From the NCBI GenBank assembly GCA_017541305.1, contig JAFXZJ010000027.1, positions 1 through 64,000 on the forward strand: a DNA stretch of 64,000 nt, read 5' to 3'. Positions 1-10,000 of the stretch are shown here, one piece after another (position 1 is the stretch's first letter; each line of letters begins with the position of its first letter). The notes beneath the pieces were generated by a model that saw nothing but the letters and a program-made list of their open reading frames with translations, was not told the origin of the DNA and did no database searches. The position numbers were made by a program, and so were the translations under genes. Origin of the DNA: Clostridia bacterium (GTDB lineage: Bacteria > Bacillota > Clostridia > Christensenellales > CAG-138).

Positions 1-2287
1 AGGGGATGATACTCATGTCTTCCTGCCACTCCCAGTTGAAGCCGTCGCCGTCGAGATCGATAAATACGAAGTCCTCGGCGTTGGAGCCGGCCTCGAAGTA
101 ATAACCGGCAACAAGCTCTTCCTCGCCGGGTTCGTCGGTGACGACGGGCTCGGTGGGAGGCGGAGTTACGGGTTCGGGATCGACGGCAACAATGCCGACC
201 TCATCGATCGCGAAATAGTCGCCGGTGGGGTTGACGGAAGAATCCTTGGTGTAGGACCACATAAGCTCATAAATGCCGGCCTCGGGGAACTCATAGGAGT
301 AGGACTCCCAATCATTGTTATCGTAAGCGCCCCAGCTCATAATGGTTTCGCCGTTTACGATGAACTCGCACTTATCCCAGTAGGTGTTGGTGCCTTCGCC
401 CCAAGCCATGAAGTCGAACCAAAGGACTTCGTTGTCGCTTGCGGAATAAGTCGTAAAGACCTTAGAGGTGGAGCTTGCTGCGCCCCTATTGGTGGACCAG
501 GCGGCAAGACGGTCGCCATCCGTGAAGGTCTCCCAGGGATAATCCTCGCTCGTCTCGAAGTGGAGGACGCCGCCCGAAACGTTCAGAGCCTCGTCAAGAT
601 CGCCCGCAGCGGGCTCATCGGTGACTATGGGCTCGTCGGTGATGACGGGTTCGTCGGTGATGACGGGCTCGTCGGTGATGACGGGCTCGTCGGTTACGAC
701 GGGCTCATCTCCGCTGAACGCAACTTCGTCTATCGCGAAGTAGTCGCCGGTGGGGTTAACGGAGCTGTCCTTGGTGTAAGACCAAACGAACTCATAATCA
801 CCGGCCTCAGCGCAGGTGTAGGTGTAGGATTCCCACTCGTTGTCATAGGCGCCATAGGTGAACTCGGTGTCGCCGTTGACGATGAAGTCGCAGTGATCCC
901 AGAAGGTGTTGGAGCCTTCGCCCCAGGCCTTGAAATCGAAGGAGAGGGTATCGCCCGCCTCGGCAGTGACGTTGAGGGTCAGAGTTGAGGTGGAGCTGGA
1001 TATACCGCTGTTGCCGGACTTGGCATAAGCGTTAGCGCCGGTGCCTACGACCGTCCAGGGATAAGCGGCGTCGGTGGTGAACTCAAGGGTGCCGCCCTCA
1101 ACGTTAAGTGCTTCGTTGAGATCGGGTACCTCGGGAACGTTCTCACCGGTGATGGTGACGTTAACGGCGTCATTGGAGCCCTCGAGGGTTACAACGAACT
1201 CATAGGTGTTGCCCGCAAGGAACTCATAGTCGTCATAACGGCCGCCAACGTTGCCCTGCTGGGAAGCGATCCACATACGGTCGCCGGGGGTGGGGTTGGT
1301 GATGCACCAATCGTAAAGGCCCGCGGGGATCTCGATCGCAACGCGGTTTACGGAAACGATGTTCGAAGTGGTCAGAGCGCCGTCGGCGTTCTCGGGGATC
1401 TTATACTCGAATTCGGCATAGATGGAATCGGGTACGTCGCCGCCGGTGGTCAGAGCGCCGGTCTCGGGAATGATGGAACCGTAAGCGGTAGCATCGGCGT
1501 CGAGCAGCATCTGATAACCGGTGCCGTCCTCCCAATGATCCTCGGGAACGTTGAGGATAACGGTGGCGTTGCCCTCAGCGGGGGGATCGATGGGGCCGGG
1601 CTCATCGGTAACAACGGGCTCATCGGTAACAACAGGTTCGGGATCGCTCTCAGCATGGATCTCAACGAGGTCCAGGTTGATGCGGAACATGTCGGTCACG
1701 TTGAAGTGACGGAAACCGAAGTAAACGGTCTCACCGGCATAATCGGAGATGTCAATGGTCTGCTGCTCATACGTGCCGGTAGATATGCTTTCGGACATGA
1801 TCTGTTCCATATCGGTGACGTTGGGCGCAATGCCGGCATATACGGCATAATGCTCATCCGCCCAGGAAGGATCCTGACCGCCGACGTAGAAGGTGAGCTC
1901 AGTTGCATCCTCAGGAACTTCGACAGCGGGGGTGATAGCCCAGTTGTCGGGGGTGAGGGCAACGCTCATGTAGGAAGCAGAGGTCAGATTGCCAATGCCT
2001 TCATAAGCCATATTGGCGGTGGTCTGGTTTACGTTGTAACCAAGCCAATACCAATTATAGCCATCACCGTCAGAATCGACCAGAGTCCAGTCGAATTCGG
2101 ATTCGGAACTGTACTCGAAATCGAAAGTGACAGCAGCCGTCTTGCTGACAGCGGGCTGAGCAGCCTTATTCTGTTCGACAGGCTTGCCGGCCTTATTGCC
2201 GTCGGCATTCGCCGCGAAAACGCTCATGGGGATGAGAGCCATCACCATAAGAACCGCGACGACGACACTAAGAAGTCTCTTAGTCAT
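1..2287 (-). CDS. Large secreted modular adhesin-like protein, C-terminus outside window
   Basis: The reading frame is open from the ATG at 2285-2287 to the window edge, giving about 762 codons of an unfinished protein. The start follows a TCCTCC (GGAGGA on the coding strand) about 8 bp upstream. A Sec signal peptide (MTKRLLSVVVAVLMVMALIP) leads. Next come a choice-of-anchor J module (about residues 50-205) and an Ig-like/TEP-linker region. Two copies of a MAM-like module containing ALNVEGG or ALNVSGG and WSYTKDSSVNPTGDYFA follow, then the start of another anchor J module. Thr-Asp-Glu-Pro linkers separate the modules. Domain order and DNA match the N-terminal half of the gene at 7010-11854, so a C-terminal dockerin is expected but not seen. 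The likely role is a cell-surface or secreted binding protein; the ligand is unknown. Confidence 0.85.
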   Translation of the reverse strand, partial: MTKRLLSVVVAVLMVMALIPMSVFAANADGNKAGKPVEQNKAAQPAVSKTAAVTFDFEYSSESEFDWTLVDSDGDGYNWYWLGYNVNQTTANMAYEGIGNLTSASYMSVALTPDNWAITPAVEVPEDATELTFYVGGQDPSWADEHYAVYAGIAPNVTDMEQIMSESISTGTYEQQTIDISDYAGETVYFGFRHFNVTDMFRINLDLVEIHAESDPEPVVTDEPVVTDEPGPIDPPAEGNATVILNVPEDHWEDGTGYQMLLDADATAYGSIIPETGALTTGGDVPDSIYAEFEYKIPENADGALTTSNIVSVNRVAIEIPAGLYDWCITNPTPGDRMWIASQQGNVGGRYDDYEFLAGNTYEFVVTLEGSNDAVNVTITGENVPEVPDLNEALNVEGGTLEFTTDAAYPWTVVGTGANAYAKSGNSGISSSTSTLTLNVTAEAGDTLSFDFKAWGEGSNTFWDHCDFIVNGDTEFTYGAYDNEWESYTYTCAEAGDYEFVWSYTKDSSVNPTGDYFAIDEVAFSGDEPVVTDEPVITDEPVITDEPVITDEPIVTDEPAAGDLDEALNVSGGVLHFETSEDYPWETFTDGDRLAAWSTNRGAASSTSKVFTTYSASDNEVLWFDFMAWGEGTNTYWDKCEFIVNGETIMSWGAYDNNDWESYSYEFPEAGIYELMWSYTKDSSVNPTGDYFAIDEVGIVAVDPEPVTPPPTEPVVTDEPGEEELVAGYYFEAGSNAEDFVFIDLDGDGFNWEWQEDMSIIP
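611..700. repeat. 18-bp tandem repeat encoding V-[IV]-T-D-E-P linker
   Basis: Five consecutive 18-bp units (variants of gggctcgtcggtgatgac) encode repeated (V/I)(V/I)TDEP on the minus strand, inside the first large adhesin. Shorter stretches of the same hexapeptide occur near 130-150 and 1606-1640. It forms a flexible, negatively charged linker between modules and is suited to slipped-strand copy-number change. Confidence 0.85.
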
Positions 2288-2345
2288 AATGTTTTCCTCC
2301 TGTTAAATATTTTGGTCTAAGTCAAACCATATATGACTAATGTAT

Positions 2346-2374
2346 ATTGTATCTTAAAAGAGAGGATTTTGCAA
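2346..2374 (-). promoter_or_regulatory. Sigma-A-type promoter of the first adhesin gene
   Basis: On the minus strand TTGCAA (2369-2374) and TACAAT (2346-2351) are separated by 17 bp, about 60 bp upstream of the start codon at 2287. The rest of the 2288-2511 gap shows nothing else. Confidence 0.6.
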
Positions 2375-2511
2375 TACTCAATTTCACATTTCATCCATTA
2401 TTTTGCCAATAATTTGTTACATAAACTTCGTCCATGTTCTAAAAAAATCATAAGCGTTCTTCCCCACGAACGAAACGATTTCCGGTATATTGTTTAGTGC
2501 AAAGCTCCTTT

Positions 2512-2549
2512 AAAAAAAGCTCCGCCGGAGCCTGAAGCTCCGGCGGAAA
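2512..2549 (-). terminator. Rho-independent terminator of the second adhesin gene
   Basis: An 11-bp GC-rich stem (TCCGCCGGAGC paired with GCTCCGGCGGA) with a 5-nt loop is followed on the minus strand by GC and a T-run at 2512-2518. It lies about 25 bp past the stop codon at 2575. Confidence 0.85.
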
Positions 2550-2574
2550 AGGTTTTATTAAGTTTTATCGACGC

Positions 2575-5500
2575 TTATTCCTCTACCGGGAAGAGCTCGA
2601 TAATGCTCATCACCTTGCGCAGCACGAGCAGCGCGTCGGTGAAGTCGATAACGCCGTCGCCGTTTACGTCGCAAACGGGCAGCTGCTCCTCGCTGATCTC
2701 CTCAAGGCCGAGGGTATAGCGCATGATGAGCAGCACGTCGGTGGTATCGACGATGCCGTCGCCGTTGGCGTCGCCCCAGAGGATGGGCTCTTCAACGGTG
2801 AAGTCGATGGTGGCGACGCAGTATTCGCCGTCCATGACAAAGCCGTATTCAACGAGAGCTTCCTCGCCGTTAATGGTAACGACGCACTCTTCGGCGAATT
2901 CATAGCCTTCCTCACAGTCGAGTACGATGAGCGCGTAATAGGAGGCAGCGGGATCGTCAAACACGTCCTCGGGATCCATCAGCTCTACCTCATCGCCATA
3001 GTACATGGTCCAGGCAACGTCAGTGATGAAGTAATGAGCGTCTTCGGGTACGGTGAAGTCGAAGTCGGGATTTGCGCCGTATTCGGGGATCTCGAAGTCG
3101 TTGATCTCGATCGTGTCGATGATCTCGGGCTGGGGGCCGTTTTCGTAGTAGATGGTGAACAGACCGCAGATCTCCATACCGCTCGTGCCGATCGTGCCGA
3201 GCAGGGTGGCTGCGCCGGTCTCGGGATCGACTTCATACAGGCCGGAAACGGAGGTGCTGTAGATCTCCGCCCAGAAGAGCCTGTTGGTGTTCATATCCCA
3301 GTGCATGGACTGAATGTAATCCATCGGAACGCCGGTGCTGCCGATCAGCGTGCAGGCGCCGGTCGCAAGGTCGATGCTGTAGAAGCCCGCGTTCGTGCCG
3401 GTGCAAGTGCCATAGGCGTTGCCCTCGCCGTCGATGGCAAGAGTCAGCAGCGTGCCGGACGTGCCTTCTATCTGCGCGACGTCGGTCGTTTCGCCGGTCT
3501 CAATATCAACGGTAACGATGAAGCAGGGGTAATAATTGTCTACTTCTCTCTGAACAAGCGCATACATGGTGTGGGTCGAGTAATCGTACGCCATATCAAG
3601 CAGCGTGTCCTCCATGATGACGTTATCATCGATCACGACTTCGCCGGTCTCGATATTCCTCATGTAGAATGCGCCGGTTGCCTGGATGTAACCGTAGACA
3701 TAGCCGTTATAGAAGGCTCCGCCGTAGGTGTTATCCATCCCGCCGAGCGGGGTAACGGTGCCGGGATCAACATCGGTAAAGGTGATCCAGTTGTAGTCGA
3801 GGTTGCCATCGACATCATAGCCCACGAAGCCGAAGAGATCGACAGCGGGAGGAGCCTCAACAACGTTGACTGTGGCTGTGCCGAAAACGGTGGGATCGGC
3901 AACGCTGGTGACGGTGATGGTGGTGGTGCCGATCGCAACGCCGTGCACAACACCCAGAGCGTTAACGGTGGCGATGGACTCGTCCTCGATCGCGAAGGTG
4001 ACGGACTTATCGAAGGCTTCTTCGGGGAGCACGGTGTAAACGACGTTAGCATAACGGCCTTCGAAGACCTCGATATCCTCGACCTCGACAGTTTCGGGAA
4101 CAGTGGGTTCGCCAACGCAGACGTTATCTGCCGCGAAGTAGTCGCCGTTGGGGTTGACGGAAGAATCCTTGGTGTAGGACCAGACAAGCTCATGCTCACC
4201 GGCCTCAAGCTCGCAGGTGAAGGTCTCCCATTCATTATCATAGGCGCCGTAGTAAAGCACGCGTTCGCCGTCGATATAGAAGTCACAGTGATCCCAGAAG
4301 TTGCCGCTGCCTTCGCCCCATGCCTTGAAATCAAACTGAAGGATATCGCCTTCCTCAGCGGTAATCACAGCGCTTACAGTGGAGGTGCTGCTGGATATAC
4401 CGGCATTGCCCGACATGGCATAGAAGCGATCGCCTTCCTCAGCGGTGATCCAGGGGTAATCGCCCTCGGACACGAAGTGGATATTGCCGCCCTCAACATT
4501 CAGAGCACGGTCAAGATCGGACATTTCATAGGGCTCGTCTTCCTCGGCAGTTACGGGCAGCGCCCAGATGTGGCAGATGGTGCCGTCCTCGCGCCAGCTG
4601 TTCTCGTAATCAACGAGAGCATAGTCATCGTTGATGTAGAAATAGAGATCGTAATCGTCGGCAAAATACCAGCCTTCCTCGGTCTCAACAAGGTAACTGA
4701 CGGAATAATCCTGGCCGGCGACGAACTCCTCATCGTCCTCCATGAAGCGGCCATCATACTCGCTGTACCAGCGTATGCCGGTCACGGTATAATGCTCGCC
4801 TTCGGGTGCATGAGCGTCCATGTAATCGGCAGGGGTCTTTCCGCCGACGGGAGTCACGTGACCCTGTACGTTAACGTCATAGACGGTGTTGTCAACGGGC
4901 TCGTCGGTGGGTTCGGTTCCGTTTTCGCCCCAGATCTCGAGCTGATCCACATATGCGTTGTACTGATCCGTGCTGTCAAAATGACGTATGCCAAGGCAGA
5001 CGGTCTGACCGGCATACTCGGAAAGATCAAAGGAATACTGATCATACGCTGTGCCGAGCAGTACCTTCTCGCCCACCGCGTTCATTTCAGCGGGAACGGC
5101 AGTGGTGCCGACGTAAACGCCTACGTACTCGGTCCAACTGCTGACCTTCCTTCCATAGAAGGTTACGGAAGCGTTTTCGGCGGGGATCTCAACGTTGGGT
5201 ATGATCATCCAGTTGTCAACGTTCGTGGTGCTGTTCCACCTGGAAACCATGCAGCCGGTGCCTTCGTAAGCATAGTCCTGAGAAGTCAAACGGCTCCAGA
5301 CCTTGCCGTCGTTATCGGCGTCGACGAAGATGAAATCGGCGATCTCATCATCGGATTCGAAATACCAGCCGTAAACGGGATCATCCGCAGGAGCCTCGGA
5401 GGGCTCGGCGGTGGGCTCTACTTCGGGAGCGGCCGCGATCTCTTCAACGGTCCAGACGTCAAAAGTGGTCTCATCGTACAAGTCGGTGTAAACGTCGTCT

Positions 5501-6762
5501 ACGAGCGCGGTATCGCCGTTGACGGTAACCTCGGCATACTCATCGAACACGTAACCCTCGTCGGCAATGACCCTGACGGTGAGAGCATAGGGCTGATTGA
5601 GCACGAAAGCGCCTTCTTCAAAGGCATCGTCCTCGGTTATATCATACCAATAGGTCCATTCAAAGTCGATGCTGTAGTGCGCGTCATCGGGAACGGTGAC
5701 GTTAACGTGATCCTCGGCATTCTCGCCTGCAACGGGGGACTCGTAGTTCTCGATCTCGATGAGATCGATGACCTGTGCGGGCTCCTCGGTGATATCGGGT
5801 TCGCCGATGCATTCCATATAGCCGACGACTACATAGGCAACGTACTGGCTCTCGATATAGGATTCGTCGGTATTGATCTCCATATCGCCGCCGTTAGCGG
5901 TGATCTCGGCATCTTGATCGAAGGTGTAGCCGATATCGGTCTCGACCATGGCGCCGACCATGTAGTACTTGCCGGCCTCGAGGGTGTCTCCCTCATAGAG
6001 CATGGCGCCGGTCTCGTCAACGACCGAGATCTGATCGATCATGTAATGAGCTCCCTCCGGAACGCTGAGGGCGGAGAGGGATTCGGCGGGCGCGCCGTCA
6101 ACGGGCTCAACGAAGCCGTCTACGTCGATCAGGGTGATGACTGTCTCATCGGGTTCGTCGGTCACAACGGGCTCGTCGCCTTCGATGCCGAAGAACTCAA
6201 GGGAGTCAACGTAAACGTAGTACTTGTCGGGAGACTGATAGTGACGGATCGCAAAGTATATGGTCTGTCCGGCATAGTCGGAAAGATCATATTCGTGCTT
6301 TTCCCAAAGGAGGGTGCAGGTGAAGGCCTCCTCATCGAGCGCAGTCATGCTCTCGACTTCGGGACTGGTGCCAACGTAAGCCTGAAGCTTTTCGGGCCAG
6401 GTGGAAGAGGCCATCTTGGTATAGAAGGAAACGGAAGCGGCCTCAGCGGGAACGGTGAACGCGGGAGCAACAAGCCAGTTATCGGGATCGGCTTTGAAAA
6501 CGTCCCTGGCAACGCCGGCGCCCTCATACGCACTGGAGGTTCCCCAGTTATAGTAATTCCAGTTGGTTCCGTCACCGTCATTATCAATGAGGGTGAACTG
6601 GTTGAATTCATCCTGAGACTCAAAATAATAGCCCCGGATCAATTCGGGTTCTGCGGCGTCATCCGCAGCTGACGGAGCCTTTGTTTGTGCAAATGCAGCC
6701 GTGGGAAGCACGGTAAGCACCATGAGCACGGCAACGATAAGGCTCAAAAGCTTCTTGGTCAT
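2575..6762 (-). CDS. Secreted choice-of-anchor J / BIG_2 / dockerin protein
   Basis: This 1395-residue secreted protein starts at the ATG at 6760-6762, because GGAGGA lies 8 bp upstream and a signal peptide (MTKKLLSLIVAVLMVLTVLP) follows directly; a longer in-frame start would add 12 non-signal residues. Modules in order: anchor J (about 40-190), two repeats of a PVxGxxxxDHxxxxVPExAHY-type module (205-440), anchor J (465-610), a third such module (630-740), MAM-like (750-885), BIG_2 (890-970), a propeller-like region with repeated IDLATG/DPETG strands (975-1205), a fourth module (1215-1320) and a type I dockerin (1327-1395). The dockerin has two Ca-binding loops, DANGDGIVDTTD and DVNGDGVIDFTD. 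It would attach to a cohesin partner outside the cell; binding target unknown. Confidence 0.88.
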   Translation of the reverse strand: MTKKLLSLIVAVLMVLTVLPTAAFAQTKAPSAADDAAEPELIRGYYFESQDEFNQFTLIDNDGDGTNWNYYNWGTSSAYEGAGVARDVFKADPDNWLVAPAFTVPAEAASVSFYTKMASSTWPEKLQAYVGTSPEVESMTALDEEAFTCTLLWEKHEYDLSDYAGQTIYFAIRHYQSPDKYYVYVDSLEFFGIEGDEPVVTDEPDETVITLIDVDGFVEPVDGAPAESLSALSVPEGAHYMIDQISVVDETGAMLYEGDTLEAGKYYMVGAMVETDIGYTFDQDAEITANGGDMEINTDESYIESQYVAYVVVGYMECIGEPDITEEPAQVIDLIEIENYESPVAGENAEDHVNVTVPDDAHYSIDFEWTYWYDITEDDAFEEGAFVLNQPYALTVRVIADEGYVFDEYAEVTVNGDTALVDDVYTDLYDETTFDVWTVEEIAAAPEVEPTAEPSEAPADDPVYGWYFESDDEIADFIFVDADNDGKVWSRLTSQDYAYEGTGCMVSRWNSTTNVDNWMIIPNVEIPAENASVTFYGRKVSSWTEYVGVYVGTTAVPAEMNAVGEKVLLGTAYDQYSFDLSEYAGQTVCLGIRHFDSTDQYNAYVDQLEIWGENGTEPTDEPVDNTVYDVNVQGHVTPVGGKTPADYMDAHAPEGEHYTVTGIRWYSEYDGRFMEDDEEFVAGQDYSVSYLVETEEGWYFADDYDLYFYINDDYALVDYENSWREDGTICHIWALPVTAEEDEPYEMSDLDRALNVEGGNIHFVSEGDYPWITAEEGDRFYAMSGNAGISSSTSTVSAVITAEEGDILQFDFKAWGEGSGNFWDHCDFYIDGERVLYYGAYDNEWETFTCELEAGEHELVWSYTKDSSVNPNGDYFAADNVCVGEPTVPETVEVEDIEVFEGRYANVVYTVLPEEAFDKSVTFAIEDESIATVNALGVVHGVAIGTTTITVTSVADPTVFGTATVNVVEAPPAVDLFGFVGYDVDGNLDYNWITFTDVDPGTVTPLGGMDNTYGGAFYNGYVYGYIQATGAFYMRNIETGEVVIDDNVIMEDTLLDMAYDYSTHTMYALVQREVDNYYPCFIVTVDIETGETTDVAQIEGTSGTLLTLAIDGEGNAYGTCTGTNAGFYSIDLATGACTLIGSTGVPMDYIQSMHWDMNTNRLFWAEIYSTSVSGLYEVDPETGAATLLGTIGTSGMEICGLFTIYYENGPQPEIIDTIEINDFEIPEYGANPDFDFTVPEDAHYFITDVAWTMYYGDEVELMDPEDVFDDPAASYYALIVLDCEEGYEFAEECVVTINGEEALVEYGFVMDGEYCVATIDFTVEEPILWGDANGDGIVDTTDVLLIMRYTLGLEEISEEQLPVCDVNGDGVIDFTDALLVLRKVMSIIELFPVEE

Positions 6763-6840
6763 CTGTGTTTTCCTCCTGAGATTTGGGCAGCTGCCCATTT
6801 AGTCTTGAGCTGTCAAATAATACGAACTCAATCCGCATTA

Positions 6841-6869
6841 ATTATATAATCTCGCACAGTATATTGCAA
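6841..6869 (-). promoter_or_regulatory. Promoter of the second adhesin gene
   Basis: Minus-strand TTGCAA (6864-6869) and TATAAT (6841-6846) are 17 bp apart, about 80 bp upstream of the ATG at 6762. Confidence 0.65.
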
Positions 6870-6933
6870 CAAAATTAAAGCCGGCGGCAAAACTATATTA
6901 TTTACTTTCCAATAAGCCCGTATATCCGCACAT

Positions 6934-6971
6934 AAAAAAGCCCCGCCGGGGCTTGTGCCTCAGCGGGGCTT
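6934..6971 (-). terminator. Rho-independent terminator of the third adhesin gene
   Basis: AAGCCCCGC (minus strand) pairs with GCGGGGCTT across a 15-nt loop and is followed by a run of T. It is about 40 bp past the stop at 7010. Confidence 0.8.
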
Positions 6972-7009
6972 GCTTTACTTATCCTGTGATAAGCTCAGGC
7001 GATCAATGA

Positions 7010-10000
7010 TCAGTCGCCGATCTCAACGGGGAAGAGATCAATGATGCCCATGACCTTACGAGCGATGAGCAGAGCGTCGGTGAAGTCAATGACGCCGTCG
7101 CCGTTTACATCGCACCAAGGATCGAGGTTCTCCTCATCGAGATCCTCAATGCCCATTACCCAACGCATCAGGAGGAGAGCGTCAACGGTATCGACAACGC
7201 CGTCACCGTTAGCATCGCCCCAGAGCATGTTCTTGCCCCAGATCTCGACCTGGTCGATATTGAGACGGAACTCGTCGGTGGTGTTGTAATGGCGGATCGC
7301 AATGTAAGCGGTCTGGCCGGCGAACTCGGACAGATCGGCCTCGTACTTAACGTACGTACCGGTGGCAACGAACTCATCGGATACCTGTACCATATCCTCA
7401 ACATTGGGGGTAAGGCCGGCATAGATGGCGAAGTGCTCAGCGGCATAGTCGGGATCCTGGCCCCTTGCATACAGGGTGACCTTGGCATTCATGCCGGGAA
7501 CCTCAACAGCGGGAGAGATCGCGAAGTTATCGGGAGTGAGCGGACCAACGTAGTTGATGTAGGACTCGGAGGTAATGAAGCCTTCGCCTTCGTAGGCGTA
7601 GTCGGGACTACCCATAGTCCACATCCAGGTGTTGCCGTCATAATCCTCATCGGTGAATATCCAGCCTTCGGCTTCGGGATCGGTCTCGAAGTAGAAGCCC
7701 ATTACGGGAGGATTGATAACGTTAACGATAGCGAACGCGGTGATGTCATTGCAGGTAGCATAGACGGAAGCAGTGCCAAGAGCAACACCCTCGACAACGC
7801 CGTCCTGATCGACGGTGATGATAGCCTCATCGTCAACATCCCACTCTACGAGCTTATCGGTCGCATAGAAGGGAGTTACCTTTACGTTGAACTGGAAGGT
7901 TTCGCCAACATAGATCTCGATCTCTTCGGGAATGATCTCAACGTCGGTGACCTCGAAGGGACCTTCGTTGATCTCGGGCTCTACCTCGGGCAGTACGAAC
8001 ATACCGACTACCTCGGAACCGGCAGCGCCGATGAGACCGCAAACCTCGGTGACCTCAGCGGTATCGGGGTCGATCTGGAGGAGAGTGCCCTCTTCGACGT
8101 ACTGAGCCCAGAACAGGCAGTTGTGGTCGAAGTCATAGCACATATCCTGTACGTAGTTGACGCCGTAGCCGGTGCTGCCAACGGTCACTACATCGTAGCT
8201 CTCAAGATCGATCTTGACGAGGTCGCCATTGTCGAAGTTGATACCGTAAGCATAGCCTTCACCGTCAGCGGCAATGCCCATGATAGCGAAGGGCATCTCG
8301 GCAAGCTCGTAAACGGTGCCGTTCTCCTTATCGATACCGATAAGGTGGCAGGCGTCGTTAGCGTCGATCGCGGAACCGAACAGAGCGCCATGGCTGTAAT
8401 CGAAGGTCATGGAGATGACGGTCATATCGGTGCAGCCGGTGGCAACGATCTGAGCGTCGCCGATAGCATCGGGAGTGAACTCAGCGGTGTAGAAGGAACC
8501 ATCGGTGGTCATGCCATAGATGGTGCCGGCGGCATAAGCAGCGGCATAGGAGCTGGGGATATCACCGATAGCGGTGACGTCAGAGGGATTGCCGTTGCTG
8601 AACGCGATCCACTTATCCTGGGTAGTCTCGGTAGGATCGTAAACGTCCATGCCGTAGATATTGGACATGAAGTAACCCATGTCAACGACCTCGATCTCAA
8701 CAACAGCGAAGATATCGGGGTTCTCAACGGAGGTTACGGTTACGAAGGTCTCGCCCTCGGCAACGCCGAAGACAACACCATTCTGGTTTACAGTCGCGAT
8801 GGACTCATCGTCGGAGACGAAGGTGACTTCCTGGTTGTAAGCATTGGTGGGAAGCACGGTCCACTCGATCTGCTTGGTACGATTCACGGGAACGGGATTC
8901 TCGATGGAAGCCTCGATGGACTCAACGGGAATGGGCTCGCCAACGTATACCTCGTCAACAGCGAAGAAGTCGCCGGTGGGGTTGACGCTGTAATCCTTGG
9001 TGTAAGTCCAATTCAGGTTGTGAGTGCCGGGGGTAAGGCCATACATGAAGGTCTCCCAATCGTTGTCATAAGCGCCGTAGGAAAGAACAACGGTGCCGTC
9101 AACAGCGAAGGTGCAGACGTCCCAAGAGGTGCCTTCGCCCCAAGCCATGAAGTCGAACATTACGATGTCGCCCTCAGCAGCCTCAACGGTCGCGGTGACG
9201 GTGGAGCTGGAGGAAGAAACGCCCGCGTTGCCGGACTGAGCGTAGAAGCGCTCGCCGTCATCAACGGTGAACCAGGGATAGTTGCCGGTGGAGGTGAAGT
9301 GGATGGTGCCGCCCTCAACGTTGAGAGCACGATCCAGATCGCTCATCACGGTCTCCATGGGAAGAACAGCCAGCCAAGCAACGACGTCGGACTCACGCTC
9401 GGTGTAGTTCCAGTCGATGGTCTCGGTGGAGTCGTCAGCAAAGAAGCGGACCTTCTGCTCGAAGGTGTTGCCCTCGTAAGGAACGACCTTAACGATGACG
9501 CTGTATTCGGAACCGTTCTCGAACACGTCGTCCTCGAGGAGACGGTGCCACTCGGTCTCATTCCACCAGTAAGCTTCCTCAATGTAATAGGGAGCATCCT
9601 CGGGAACGGTGAGGTTAAGGTGGTTGCCGGCAACGTCGCCCTCAACGGGAGCCTCGAAGCCGTAAACGCGGATCTCATTGATCAGCTGAGGCTCGGCAAT
9701 GGGCTCTTCGGTGGGCTCAACGGGGGTGGTGCCGCCTTCTACAACTACCATGGCGTCGTCAACGTTGAGACGGAACATGTCGGTGCAGTTGTAGTGACGG
9801 ATAGCAAAGTAAACGGTACCGGGCTCAAGACCGGCATCCTCAAGGGTGACCTCGCACTGATAGTAATTGCCGAGGTCCTTGGCGGTAACGATGATCTCGT
9901 CGCTGATCATGACCATTTCGTCGATATCATCGGAATTGCCGGCATATACGGAAAAGTGCTCGCCGGCCCAAGAGGCGTCCTGAGCGCAATACCAGAAGCT

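Noticed and set aside
611..700. CRISPR array
   Set aside because: The 18-bp units are directly adjacent without spacers and encode a peptide linker in frame.
3034..6672. Plus-strand frame of 1212 codons antisense to the second adhesin
   Set aside because: A shadow: repetitive composition mirroring the adhesin codons, no ribosome binding site, no family; the minus-strand gene has a signal peptide, domains and a terminator.
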